DNA from: Gynuella sp050296195
GTDB lineage: Bacteria; Pseudomonadota; Gammaproteobacteria; Pseudomonadales; Natronospirillaceae
Direction: 5' to 3' (one strand)
Assembly (NCBI RefSeq): GCF_050296195.1
Contig: NZ_JBNKRB010000005.1
Length of the DNA: 64,000 bases
The notes under the pieces were generated by a model that saw only the letters and a list, made by a program, of their open reading frames with translations, searched no databases and was not told the DNA's origin. The translations under genes and the position numbers were made by a program. How positions within the stretch are numbered: the stretch's first letter is position 1; the number at the start of each line of letters is the position of its first letter. This document shows positions 1 through 7,455 of the stretch, in pieces.

Positions 1-198
1 TAATCCAGAGAAGCAATGGGAACTTTGTTGCGGTTATGGTTCGAAACCGGCTTGAAAAACAGTTTCAAACAATTATCGATCGATTTCTATCCCTGCGTAA
101 CACCGTATCAGACAAGACAACGTGTTTTTCCATTTATCATTCATCAACCCCTTATATCTGAAACGTTCAACTTAGAACAGGCATACGGGTATTGATAT

Positions 199-224
199 AA
201 AAAAGGCCCCCTTGGAGGAGGCCT
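199..224 (-). terminator. Rho-independent terminator of the exported-protein gene
   Basis: Read on the minus strand, AGGCC and GGCCT form a stem followed by a run of six T. It begins about 8 bases after the TAA stop of the gene ending at 232. The run of T and the spacing make this a good intrinsic terminator. Bases 1-198 beyond it hold no gene or element I can recognise. Confidence 0.8.
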
Positions 225-231
225 GAATACC

Positions 232-2316
232 TTAACGAAGGCTATAGCGATACACTGCCTTCTCACCATCACCGTAGTCAAACAGGCAATCGAATCCATT
301 GTCTGAAGAGTGAACGATGGTACATTCATATCCATCCGGCTCTACTTCTTCAAAAGATTCATCACATGAGTCACGACTAACATTCTTGGTTTCTGTGAAT
401 GTCAGAACATTACCGTTTTTCTCCCACTGATAATCAGCCTTGAATACATCACATTGCTGACCATCATCTTGAGTGGCATAAAACCCGGTACCATCCTTAC
501 GAATCTCTTCCTGACCAAACTCAAGCCATTCGCATCCCCAATCCAATATTGAAACATGGTATTTGCCTGGTGAGAAATGACCGGATATCCCATTTTTGCG
601 GGTTTTAGCATTGGCCTGGATGTCGGAAAAGACCCCATACTGATTAATACTCTGTTTCATCATCAACTTCATGTCGACTGACTTGAGACCACTCAAAGAC
701 ATATAAACGTCCGCACAGCTACTAGGCTCCATATCGGCCTGATGACCGATGACCGGAACAATATCTTCGACCAGAGACGACAGTTTGGCATAGTCCACAG
801 CTAAACTATACAGCCCATCGGAGTTCAACTTTTCCTTACTAAGATCGGCAGCAGCTTTACCAGCCATATCCCCTGAGAACACGGTCAGGTTGTTACCTTT
901 CATAGCCGCTTTAAGTTTGACGCTTTCAGGCAGGTAGGGAATGTCCAGATCAATAACAGTACCATCCTCTGGAATATGAACATCCTGCAGGTAAGGAGCA
1001 TTTGCCAGCAAGCCAACCAACGTAGAAGGGTTGGTACTGCTCAAGGCAACCAACGCATCGATACTGCCCAGAGTCTGATTGGTCTCATCAAACTGCAAAT
1101 CAAACAACTGTACCGATGCACCTTTGAGTCCCTGAACCATTGCAGTAAAAATCGATAATGTTGCAGGGTTGGCGCTTTTGGCTTCTTGCTGAGCCTCCTG
1201 GAGAACATCACAGTTGAATTCAGCTGTTACAAAACGATTCCAGAAATTGGAAATCACTGGAGTCAGATTAGCGACATCCAGACCTACGGCCAGGCTGGCG
1301 ATTTGACCATTGTCTACAGATGCTGCCGGTGACAAATGACCATTTAGTTTCTGCAGATCGGTGACAGCTTGTTCATCCGTAACCTCCAGCACAGTTGCCA
1401 GATCAAACTTAATACTGTCTTTTGAGGTTTTAAAGTCACGGTATCCTGCAACAAAGCGAGGAGCTCCCTGCACCATACCAATCATCTCATCTGCACAGAC
1501 AGCTGAGACCAGTGGTTCATAATCATCACCCAAAGCCACCAACAGGTCTTTGCCCGCACTGTTTTGTTCAGGTTTCAAGATCGTTCTGGCCACTTCCACT
1601 AGATTGATGAAACCAGACAGCTGATCACCAAAACCGTATTTCTTCTTCATTTCAGCAATTTGTTTGCTGTCTTTCAGAGTCTTAGAATCTTCCACCAGCG
1701 CCAACCGTTGCATTTTGCGGGTGTCGCTGTCACTACCAAATAGAAAACTGGCAGTCACATATTTCTTTTCTGCCGATACGGCGAAATGGAAGCCTGGATC
1801 TTTGCTGTCCACTTCCCATACCCAGATGGTGTGCCCATTTAAGTCCTGCACCGCATGCTTATAACCGGTTTGCGCTTCGAGTTCCTGCAGGGCGTTCATA
1901 AAGCTCTGTGGTTTTTTGACCGCAAACTGAAAGACCGGCAGCAGTCCATCCATATAAATTGCCATATCCATATGCGAGTTCAGACCATAACGTTCAATCA
2001 TGGCGTTATCGCCCTGGGCAGCGGTCTCTACAAAATCATCCAGTAATGCCAGAAAGAATCTGGCCTGATCACTATCCCCAGCAATGGCATCAACCAGTTC
2101 CTGGTAAGTTTGTTGCCATTGAGCCAAGCCGGCCTCGGAGGCATATGTATTATTACCAGTGCTCAGCCTGCCATCAAAATAGAGCACAGTGTCGGCTGGC
2201 GCATTAGCCTGAAAATGGTCAGCAGGCTTACCACCAAAATTAAACAGGCTGAAAGCATAGCCGGCTTGTGACCAAGTCATAGTAGCCAGAAGACAGAGAT
2301 ACAGTTTCAATTTCAT
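232..2316 (-). CDS. Large exported protein of unknown function
   Basis: A 694-residue protein. I start it at the ATG at 2316, not the longer frame opening at 2457, because this ATG follows an AGGA about 10 bases upstream and gives a clean Sec signal peptide (basic MKLKLY, hydrophobic core, likely cleavage after QAGYA). The mature part has no further membrane helix. Near the mature N-terminus it reads PADTVLYFDG. The last 110 residues are rich in Asp, Cys and aromatic residues, with several Cys that could form disulfides. I do not recognise the family; the layout is loosely like exported DUF3352-type proteins, but that is a guess. It lies downstream of the deo operon on the same strand, with its own ribosome site and a strong terminator, so it may be a separate unit. 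Periplasmic or surface location is inferred. Confidence 0.75.
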   Translation of the reverse strand: MKLKLYLCLLATMTWSQAGYAFSLFNFGGKPADHFQANAPADTVLYFDGRLSTGNNTYASEAGLAQWQQTYQELVDAIAGDSDQARFFLALLDDFVETAAQGDNAMIERYGLNSHMDMAIYMDGLLPVFQFAVKKPQSFMNALQELEAQTGYKHAVQDLNGHTIWVWEVDSKDPGFHFAVSAEKKYVTASFLFGSDSDTRKMQRLALVEDSKTLKDSKQIAEMKKKYGFGDQLSGFINLVEVARTILKPEQNSAGKDLLVALGDDYEPLVSAVCADEMIGMVQGAPRFVAGYRDFKTSKDSIKFDLATVLEVTDEQAVTDLQKLNGHLSPAASVDNGQIASLAVGLDVANLTPVISNFWNRFVTAEFNCDVLQEAQQEAKSANPATLSIFTAMVQGLKGASVQLFDLQFDETNQTLGSIDALVALSSTNPSTLVGLLANAPYLQDVHIPEDGTVIDLDIPYLPESVKLKAAMKGNNLTVFSGDMAGKAAADLSKEKLNSDGLYSLAVDYAKLSSLVEDIVPVIGHQADMEPSSCADVYMSLSGLKSVDMKLMMKQSINQYGVFSDIQANAKTRKNGISGHFSPGKYHVSILDWGCEWLEFGQEEIRKDGTGFYATQDDGQQCDVFKADYQWEKNGNVLTFTETKNVSRDSCDESFEEVEPDGYECTIVHSSDNGFDCLFDYGDGEKAVYRYSLR

Positions 2317-2446
2317 CTTATAAAGGTCCTTGTAGATAACGGGCGAAGGTAAATCATCAGGATTTACCCCAGTTACCACCCAACGGCGGCAAATTTTATC
2401 ACAAGGAGAGAAGGAATCAGGGATGTTTTCGTTACAGAATAATGAT

Positions 2447-2473
2447 CTGCGGAACAATTCAACTTGTCCGCAG
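2447..2473 (-). terminator. Stem-loop after the deo operon
   Basis: CTGCGGA and TCCGCAG are perfect 7-base arms with a 13-base loop, starting 25 bases after the cdd stop. Read on the minus strand the hairpin is followed by ATCATTATT, not a solid T run, so it may end or stabilise the deo transcript only partly. It also lies upstream of the exported-protein gene starting at 2316. Confidence 0.4.
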
Positions 2474-2497
2474 GATCACATATCCCATTCAGAAGAG

Positions 2498-2896
2498 CTA
2501 CATTGCGAACCCGTCAGGCAATAGCTCAAATTTAGTCCATTGTTTAAACTCCGCACTATCACAGAATGCGTAGATCACAGCATCTTCCGCCATCAGTTCA
2601 TGGATCATCTGACGACAGGCACCACATGGCGAATACAGAGTCTCACCAGGCATATAAATACCCATGGTTTTCAAAGTTCCCGGTGGAACACCTTTAGCAA
2701 TAGACTGCACCAACGCATTACGTTCGGCGCAGATGGCCATGGAATAGGCAGAATTTTCGACGTTACACCCCTGCAAATACTGACCATTTTCTGTCAGCTC
2801 AATAGCAGCCCCCACGGGAAAGCTGCTATATGGAACATAGGCATGAACAGCTGCCTCCTTGGCAGCTTCGCGCAGCTTCATCAGTGCAGCATTCAT
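2498..2896 (-). CDS. cdd: Cytidine deaminase
   Basis: A 132-residue cytosolic enzyme that deaminates cytidine and deoxycytidine to uridine and deoxyuridine, which then feed thymidine/uridine phosphorolysis. It has the zinc-site signatures of the short homotetrameric family: the substrate loop with NVENSAY, the CAERNA motif carrying the catalytic Glu, and the PCGACRQ motif supplying the second pair of Cys ligands. Length matches the short (about 130 residue) type, not the 294-residue E. coli enzyme. Its ATG overlaps the deoD stop by 4 bases, so it is translationally coupled as the last gene of deoC-A-B-D-cdd. Confidence 0.95.
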   Translation of the reverse strand: MNAALMKLREAAKEAAVHAYVPYSSFPVGAAIELTENGQYLQGCNVENSAYSMAICAERNALVQSIAKGVPPGTLKTMGIYMPGETLYSPCGACRQMIHELMAEDAVIYAFCDSAEFKQWTKFELLPDGFAM

Positions 2897-3618
2897 ACAT
2901 CACCTTTCTCACGAATCAATACAGAATCCAGGGCAATTTCGATCATATCATTGAAGGTACTTTGACGTTCTTCTGGTGATGTTTTCTCACCTGTAATGAT
3001 GTGATCACTGACGGTACAAATAGCCAATGCATTACAACCATTGTCAGCAGCAACACCATAAAGTCCGGCTGCTTCCATCTCTACACCGTAGTGTCCTTTA
3101 CTGGCGGCCAGCCCGAGAATCTCATTGTCAGGAGAATAAAAAAGATCCGCAGTAAATACGCCACCTACATGCACCCGCGCACCATGTTGGCGGGCCGCCT
3201 GGACTGCCGGCTCAAGCAGGCTATAACTGGCTGCGGCAGAAAAATCATAGCCTCTAAACCGGGTTCGGTTAACATTGGAATCAGTACTGGCAGATTGACC
3301 AATCACCACGTCACGGATTTTAACGTCTTCATGCAGACCGCCACAGGTACCAACGCGAATAATGTTTTTTACACCAAACTGGCTGTACAACTCATGGGCA
3401 TATATTGAAATCGAAGGCACACCCATACCGGATCCCATCACTGATATCCGGTGGCCTTTATACAGACCGGTATAGCCAAACATATTTCTGACTTCATTCA
3501 CCTGTTGAATTTCAGTGAAAAAAGTTTCAGCAATATATTTGGCGCGCAGTGGATCGCCAGGCATCAATACGGTTTCAGCAAAGTCGCCAGGTTGAGCTGC
3601 AATATGAGGTGTTGACAT
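2893..3618 (-). CDS. deoD: Purine nucleoside phosphorylase DeoD-type
   Basis: A 241-residue high-molecular-mass (hexameric) purine nucleoside phosphorylase. It splits purine (deoxy)ribonucleosides with phosphate into base and (deoxy)ribose-1-phosphate. The N-terminus MSTPHIAAQPGDFA, the phosphate-binding MPGDPLRAK, and the later VGTCGG and VEMEAAGLY segments are all family hallmarks. Full length. A GGGAA ribosome site precedes the ATG; the stop overlaps the cdd start and deoB ends 12 bases upstream, placing it fourth in the operon. Confidence 0.96.
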   Translation of the reverse strand: MSTPHIAAQPGDFAETVLMPGDPLRAKYIAETFFTEIQQVNEVRNMFGYTGLYKGHRISVMGSGMGVPSISIYAHELYSQFGVKNIIRVGTCGGLHEDVKIRDVVIGQSASTDSNVNRTRFRGYDFSAAASYSLLEPAVQAARQHGARVHVGGVFTADLFYSPDNEILGLAASKGHYGVEMEAAGLYGVAADNGCNALAICTVSDHIITGEKTSPEERQSTFNDMIEIALDSVLIREKGDV

Positions 3619-3629
3619 AGTAGTTCCCG

Positions 3630-4856
3630 TTAGTGATTGATGAATGACGTGCCATATTCCATGGCGGGTAAATTGAAATAGGATGCCAGTGATTGGCCAA
3701 TATCAGCAAAGGATTCTCTTTTGCCTAAGCTTCCGGTTTCTATCTGCTGTCCGTATACCAGCACCGGAATATGCTCACGGGTATGATCGGAACCTGGCCA
3801 GGTCGGATCACAACCATGATCCGCGGTAAGAATCAAAATATCGTCTGAACGCATGGCTGCCATTATGTCCGGCAACATTGCATCGAACTGCTCCAGAGCT
3901 CTGGCATATCCGTTAGCATCACGACGATGGCCATACAACATGTCAAAATCCACCAGGTTGGTGAATATGATTGAGCCTTTCTCGTTCGTGGGTTGCTGCA
4001 TTTGTCGCAGAGTTTCCTGGACTAACGCATCCAAACCGTTGGCTTTGAATTTTTTAGTAATCCCCTGATGAGCATAGATATCAGCAATCTTGCCGATGGA
4101 AATAACTTCTCCGCCGGAGTTGTGTAAATAATCCAATACGGTGGGAGCAGGTGGTGGCACCGCCAGATCACGGCGATTACCGGTACGTTCAAAATTACCG
4201 GCATCCGTACCAATAAAAGGACGCGCAATCACCCGCCCGATATTGTATGGGTCCACCAACTCACGGGCGATTTCACACAACTCATATAAACGGTCAAGAC
4301 CAAAGGTTTCTTCATGAGCTGCAATCTGGAAAACTGAATCAGCGCTGGTATAACAGATTGGCCGGCCGGTCTTCATATGCTCTTCACCGAGCCGGGCAAG
4401 GATTTCTGTACCGGAAGCGTGACAATTTCCCAGAATACCGGGTAATTCTGCCTTTTCGACCAAAGCCTCTAGCAACTCCTGTGGGAATGACGCGTCTTTG
4501 TCGGCGAAATAGCCCCATTCGAAAAGTACCGGTACTCCAGCAATTTCCCAGTGTCCTGACGGGGTGTCTTTACCAGAACTCAGCTCTTTCGCATACCCGT
4601 AAGCACCGACGATGTCGGCATCAGGATCCAATCCCTGAGGAAAAAAACCGCTACTTTCCTTTGCCGCTTTACCAAGCCCCAAACGACTCAGGTTGGGCAA
4701 TGTCAGCTTGCCGTTGCGACCACTTTCACATTTTCCCATGGCACATTGCTCAGCAATGTGCAGCAGCGTATTGGCACCTTGATCACCGAATGTTTCGGCA
4801 TCTTCAGTCGCTCCAATGCCAAAACTGTCCAACACCAGAATAATTGCTCTGCTCAT
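3630..4856 (-). CDS. deoB: Phosphopentomutase
   Basis: A 408-residue manganese enzyme of the alkaline phosphatase superfamily that converts (deoxy)ribose-1-phosphate into the 5-phosphate, linking the phosphorylases DeoA and DeoD to the aldolase DeoC. The N-terminal metal site (VLDSFGIGATEDA), the GKDTPSGHWE segment, the central FTNLVDFDMLYGHRRD region and the C-terminal TADHGCDPTWPGSDHTRE metal site are all present. Full length. It lies 11 bases downstream of deoA and 11 bases upstream of deoD, consistent with one transcript. Confidence 0.96.
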   Translation of the reverse strand: MSRAIILVLDSFGIGATEDAETFGDQGANTLLHIAEQCAMGKCESGRNGKLTLPNLSRLGLGKAAKESSGFFPQGLDPDADIVGAYGYAKELSSGKDTPSGHWEIAGVPVLFEWGYFADKDASFPQELLEALVEKAELPGILGNCHASGTEILARLGEEHMKTGRPICYTSADSVFQIAAHEETFGLDRLYELCEIARELVDPYNIGRVIARPFIGTDAGNFERTGNRRDLAVPPPAPTVLDYLHNSGGEVISIGKIADIYAHQGITKKFKANGLDALVQETLRQMQQPTNEKGSIIFTNLVDFDMLYGHRRDANGYARALEQFDAMLPDIMAAMRSDDILILTADHGCDPTWPGSDHTREHIPVLVYGQQIETGSLGKRESFADIGQSLASYFNLPAMEYGTSFINH

Positions 4857-4867
4857 ATTCGCACCCG

Positions 4868-6181
4868 CTAATCAATAATTGTATTAATTCGGTCCACCCG
4901 TTCAATACCGCTTTCCTGAGTCAACGTGAGTGCAGCCAGAAATCTTCTTTTCGCATCTTCCCAGCTTGCCTCATCACTGGCCAGAATGGTTACCAGAGGG
5001 TCACCAGCGTTAACCGTTGTACCTATTTCCAGAATGTCCGCATAACCTACTGAATGGTCGATCGGATCCTGAGAACGAACCCGCCCCCCGCCCAGAGCGA
5101 CAACCCCCATACCGACAGCACGGGTATCATAAGCACTGACGACGCCAGCCTGCTCAGCCAGAACGGGTTTTACGACAGCCGCCTGCGGCAAATAATTTTC
5201 CCGTTTTTCGATGAAATCCGCCGGTCCGCCCAGCAACGATATCATTCTGGCAAACAGCTCCAGTGCCTTACCAGAAGTTAACGCCTGCTCAGCCTTGGCA
5301 AACCCTTCTTCGCGATTTTGCACCAGATTGCCTGCCAACAGCATTTCTGCCGCCAGTGTCATAGTGACCTGTTTTAATCCCTGATTCACATTTTCATTAC
5401 GCAGAAAATCAATGGTTTCCCGAATCTCAACCGCATTACCTGCTGTCCACGCCAGGGGACTGCTCATATCCGTTAGCACGGCATGAGTTTTCACTCCAGC
5501 CTTACGAGCAACGGCAACGATGCTCTCAGCCAGTTCCATGCCCTGACCAATATCGGACATGAACGCACCATTTCCATATTTAACATCCATAACCAGCCCA
5601 TCAAGGCCTTCTGAGAGCTTCTTCGACAAAATGGACGCAGTAATCAAACGAACTGATTCCACCGTAGCGGTTACATCACGCGTGGCATAGAAACGCTGAT
5701 CTGCAGGTGCCAGGCGCTGGGTCTGACCGATAATACAAACTCCCAGCTCGGATACACATTTGCGGAACAGGTCATTGTCCGGCTTGGCATTAAAACCTGG
5801 AATACTTTCCAGTTTATCCAACGTTCCACCACTGTGACCAAGACCGCGCCCGGTAATCATTGGCACGTAGGCACCACAGGCAGCGACAATCGGGCCTAAC
5901 ATGAGGCTGACCATATCGCCGACACCACCGGTAGAGTGTTTATCCAGTACAGGGCCGGGCAAATCCCACTGCATCGTATCTCCGGAATCCCGCATAGCAA
6001 GAGTCAGATTGGCAGTCTCTTCCAGACTCAGACCATTAAAATATACCGCCATAGCAAATGCCGCGATTTGCGCTTCGGTAACGGTGCCATCAGTAATCCC
6101 TTGTACAAATGCATCAATATCCGCTTTGACCAGTGCCTGTTGATCGCGTTTCGCGCGAATAAATTCCTGCGGGATAAACAT
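4868..6181 (-). CDS. deoA: Thymidine phosphorylase
   Basis: A 437-residue thymidine phosphorylase (thymidine plus phosphate to thymine plus deoxyribose-1-phosphate). I place the start at the ATG at 6181 (MFIPQEFIRAKRDQ), which aligns with the known N-terminus of E. coli DeoA and has a GGTGGA ribosome site about 10 bases upstream; the frame opens earlier at a GTG at 6196 inside deoC. The KHSTGGVGD phosphate-binding signature and the GRGLGHSGGTLDKLE segment are intact. The start lies one base past the deoC stop, indicating tight coupling. Confidence 0.95.
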   Translation of the reverse strand: MFIPQEFIRAKRDQQALVKADIDAFVQGITDGTVTEAQIAAFAMAVYFNGLSLEETANLTLAMRDSGDTMQWDLPGPVLDKHSTGGVGDMVSLMLGPIVAACGAYVPMITGRGLGHSGGTLDKLESIPGFNAKPDNDLFRKCVSELGVCIIGQTQRLAPADQRFYATRDVTATVESVRLITASILSKKLSEGLDGLVMDVKYGNGAFMSDIGQGMELAESIVAVARKAGVKTHAVLTDMSSPLAWTAGNAVEIRETIDFLRNENVNQGLKQVTMTLAAEMLLAGNLVQNREEGFAKAEQALTSGKALELFARMISLLGGPADFIEKRENYLPQAAVVKPVLAEQAGVVSAYDTRAVGMGVVALGGGRVRSQDPIDHSVGYADILEIGTTVNAGDPLVTILASDEASWEDAKRRFLAALTLTQESGIERVDRINTIID

Positions 6182-6182
6182 A

Positions 6183-6944
6183 CTAGTAACTTCCACCCTG
6201 ATTGTTTGTCTGCAAACCCAATGTCTGCAATAAATTATTCAGTAAACTGCTGGCACCAAACCGAAAGTGTCTGGCAGATATCCAGTTTTCTCCCATAATT
6301 TCCGCAGCACTGTCTAGATAAATCTTTGCTTCTTCAACAGTTCTGACACCTCCAGCTGCCTTGAACCCGACATCACGCCCAGACGCACGTATACATTCCA
6401 GCATGATTCTGGCGGCTTCCGGAGTGGCATTGACACTAACTTTTCCAGTCGATGTCTTAATAAAGTCAGCACCTGCTTCGATACTGATTTCACTGGCTCT
6501 ACGGATCAACTCAGCCTTTTCCAGCACACCGCTTTCGATAATCACTTTGAGCGCTGCTTGATCTGCGCAAGCCTCACGATGCGCTTTTACCAGTTCGGCA
6601 CCTATTCCTGCATCACCAGCCATCAGGCTTTGATAAGGGAATACAATATCTATTTCATCCGCGCCATCAGCCACGGCCTGTAGCGTCTCTTGGACTGAAG
6701 CTTCAATATTGTTACTACCATGGGGGAAATTCGTGACTGTGGCAATTTTGACGTTACTACCCATCAGTTCCTGCCGTGCTGTTTTGACAAATGCAGGGTA
6801 CACGCAAACTGCCGCAACATTGCCAGCGGGTGTTCTGGATGCACGGCACAGATGGACAATGACGTCATCTGTATCGTTATCATTCAGAGAGGTTAAATCC
6901 ATCAAGGAAATAGCAGTTCTCGCTACCTGTTGTATATCACTCAT
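6183..6944 (-). CDS. deoC: Deoxyribose-phosphate aldolase
   Basis: A 253-residue class I aldolase that cleaves deoxyribose-5-phosphate to acetaldehyde and glyceraldehyde-3-phosphate, the last step of the pathway. The Schiff-base lysine lies in ADFIKTSTGK, with the second lysine in GFKAAGGVRT, and the N-terminal LMDLTSLND matches the E. coli type. First gene of the deo operon; the start has only a weak ribosome site. The 511-base stretch upstream holds the candidate operator at 7194-7215. Confidence 0.95.
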   Translation of the reverse strand: MSDIQQVARTAISLMDLTSLNDNDTDDVIVHLCRASRTPAGNVAAVCVYPAFVKTARQELMGSNVKIATVTNFPHGSNNIEASVQETLQAVADGADEIDIVFPYQSLMAGDAGIGAELVKAHREACADQAALKVIIESGVLEKAELIRRASEISIEAGADFIKTSTGKVSVNATPEAARIMLECIRASGRDVGFKAAGGVRTVEEAKIYLDSAAEIMGENWISARHFRFGASSLLNNLLQTLGLQTNNQGGSY

Positions 6945-7193
6945 TGTTTGTTCGCCTTCAAATTTGACTATTCAACTGATGCACAGACAGATCTGCTTGA
7001 CCCATTTGTGCTTCCATCTCTGAAAAACCACGCAAAACCATCTGTTTCAGGCATTTCAGAAGTTTGTCAGAACTTTCCGCCATGAAAACGCTTTTCTACT
7101 GCTCATCATTAACCGGAACATTTTGCCGCAACCTCAATAATCCAGCACGGTTTGGCACCGTGATTCTACTGATGGCAACAAGAAAATCGACAT

Positions 7194-7215
7194 CTTTTGA
7201 CCGCTTGGTCAAAAG
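7194..7215. promoter_or_regulatory. RutR-like palindromic operator candidate
   Basis: Two perfect 9-base arms (CTTTTGACC and GGTCAAAAG) flank GCTT. The core TTGACCGCTTGGTCAA matches the RutR box of E. coli (TTGACCA, two free bases, TGGTCAA) at all fixed positions but one. RutR is a TetR-family regulator of pyrimidine use, so a site about 250 bases upstream of a nucleoside catabolic operon makes sense. The palindrome is directly visible; the regulator is inferred and no rutR gene is in the window. Confidence 0.5.
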
Positions 7216-7417
7216 TTTAGTCTATTAATCAATCAAACGTTGATATAAACGCCACTATAACCAAGATAAAGGATAACTATAAGAATTATGCAGGGGTAGC
7301 AATTGACGGGGAACAAACTACTGAAAAATCGTGAACAGCACCATTTATGCTGTAGATGAAAAGAAGTTGCTGCGGTTATCGCCACCTACTCCGGCAAACG
7401 GAGTTCCAGCGCGGGAA

Positions 7418-7439
7418 ACTTCGGCTCAGGCCCCGAAGT
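7418..7439 (-). terminator. Stem-loop after the DUF1631 gene
   Basis: ACTTCGG and CCGAAGT are perfect 7-base arms with an 8-base loop, 17 bases past the stop at 7456. Read on the minus strand only three T follow. A smaller hairpin (CTCCG/CGGAG) follows at 7389-7403. Termination is plausible but not strongly supported. Confidence 0.4.
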
Positions 7440-7455
7440 ATTCCCCTTCTGCAGC

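Larger units (their letters stand above)
6945..7455. promoter_or_regulatory. Gene-free upstream region of the deo operon
   Basis: This 511-base stretch lies between the DUF1631 gene and deoC, both on the minus strand, so it should hold the deo promoter. It contains the RutR-like palindrome at 7194-7215, a second shorter palindrome ATCAAACGTTGAT at 7232-7244, and a stem-loop near the DUF1631 end. I could not assign -10 and -35 boxes with confidence, and I see no TGTGA-N6-TCACA CRP site. Confidence 0.55.

Noticed and set aside
7141..7175. TGGCAC at 7155 as a sigma-54 promoter
   Set aside because: The GC at -12 is missing and the direction leads away from a gene start.
7232..7244. Palindrome ATCAAACGTTGAT as a CytR or DeoR site
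   Set aside because: It does not match the half-sites known for either regulator; kept only as a note in the upstream region.
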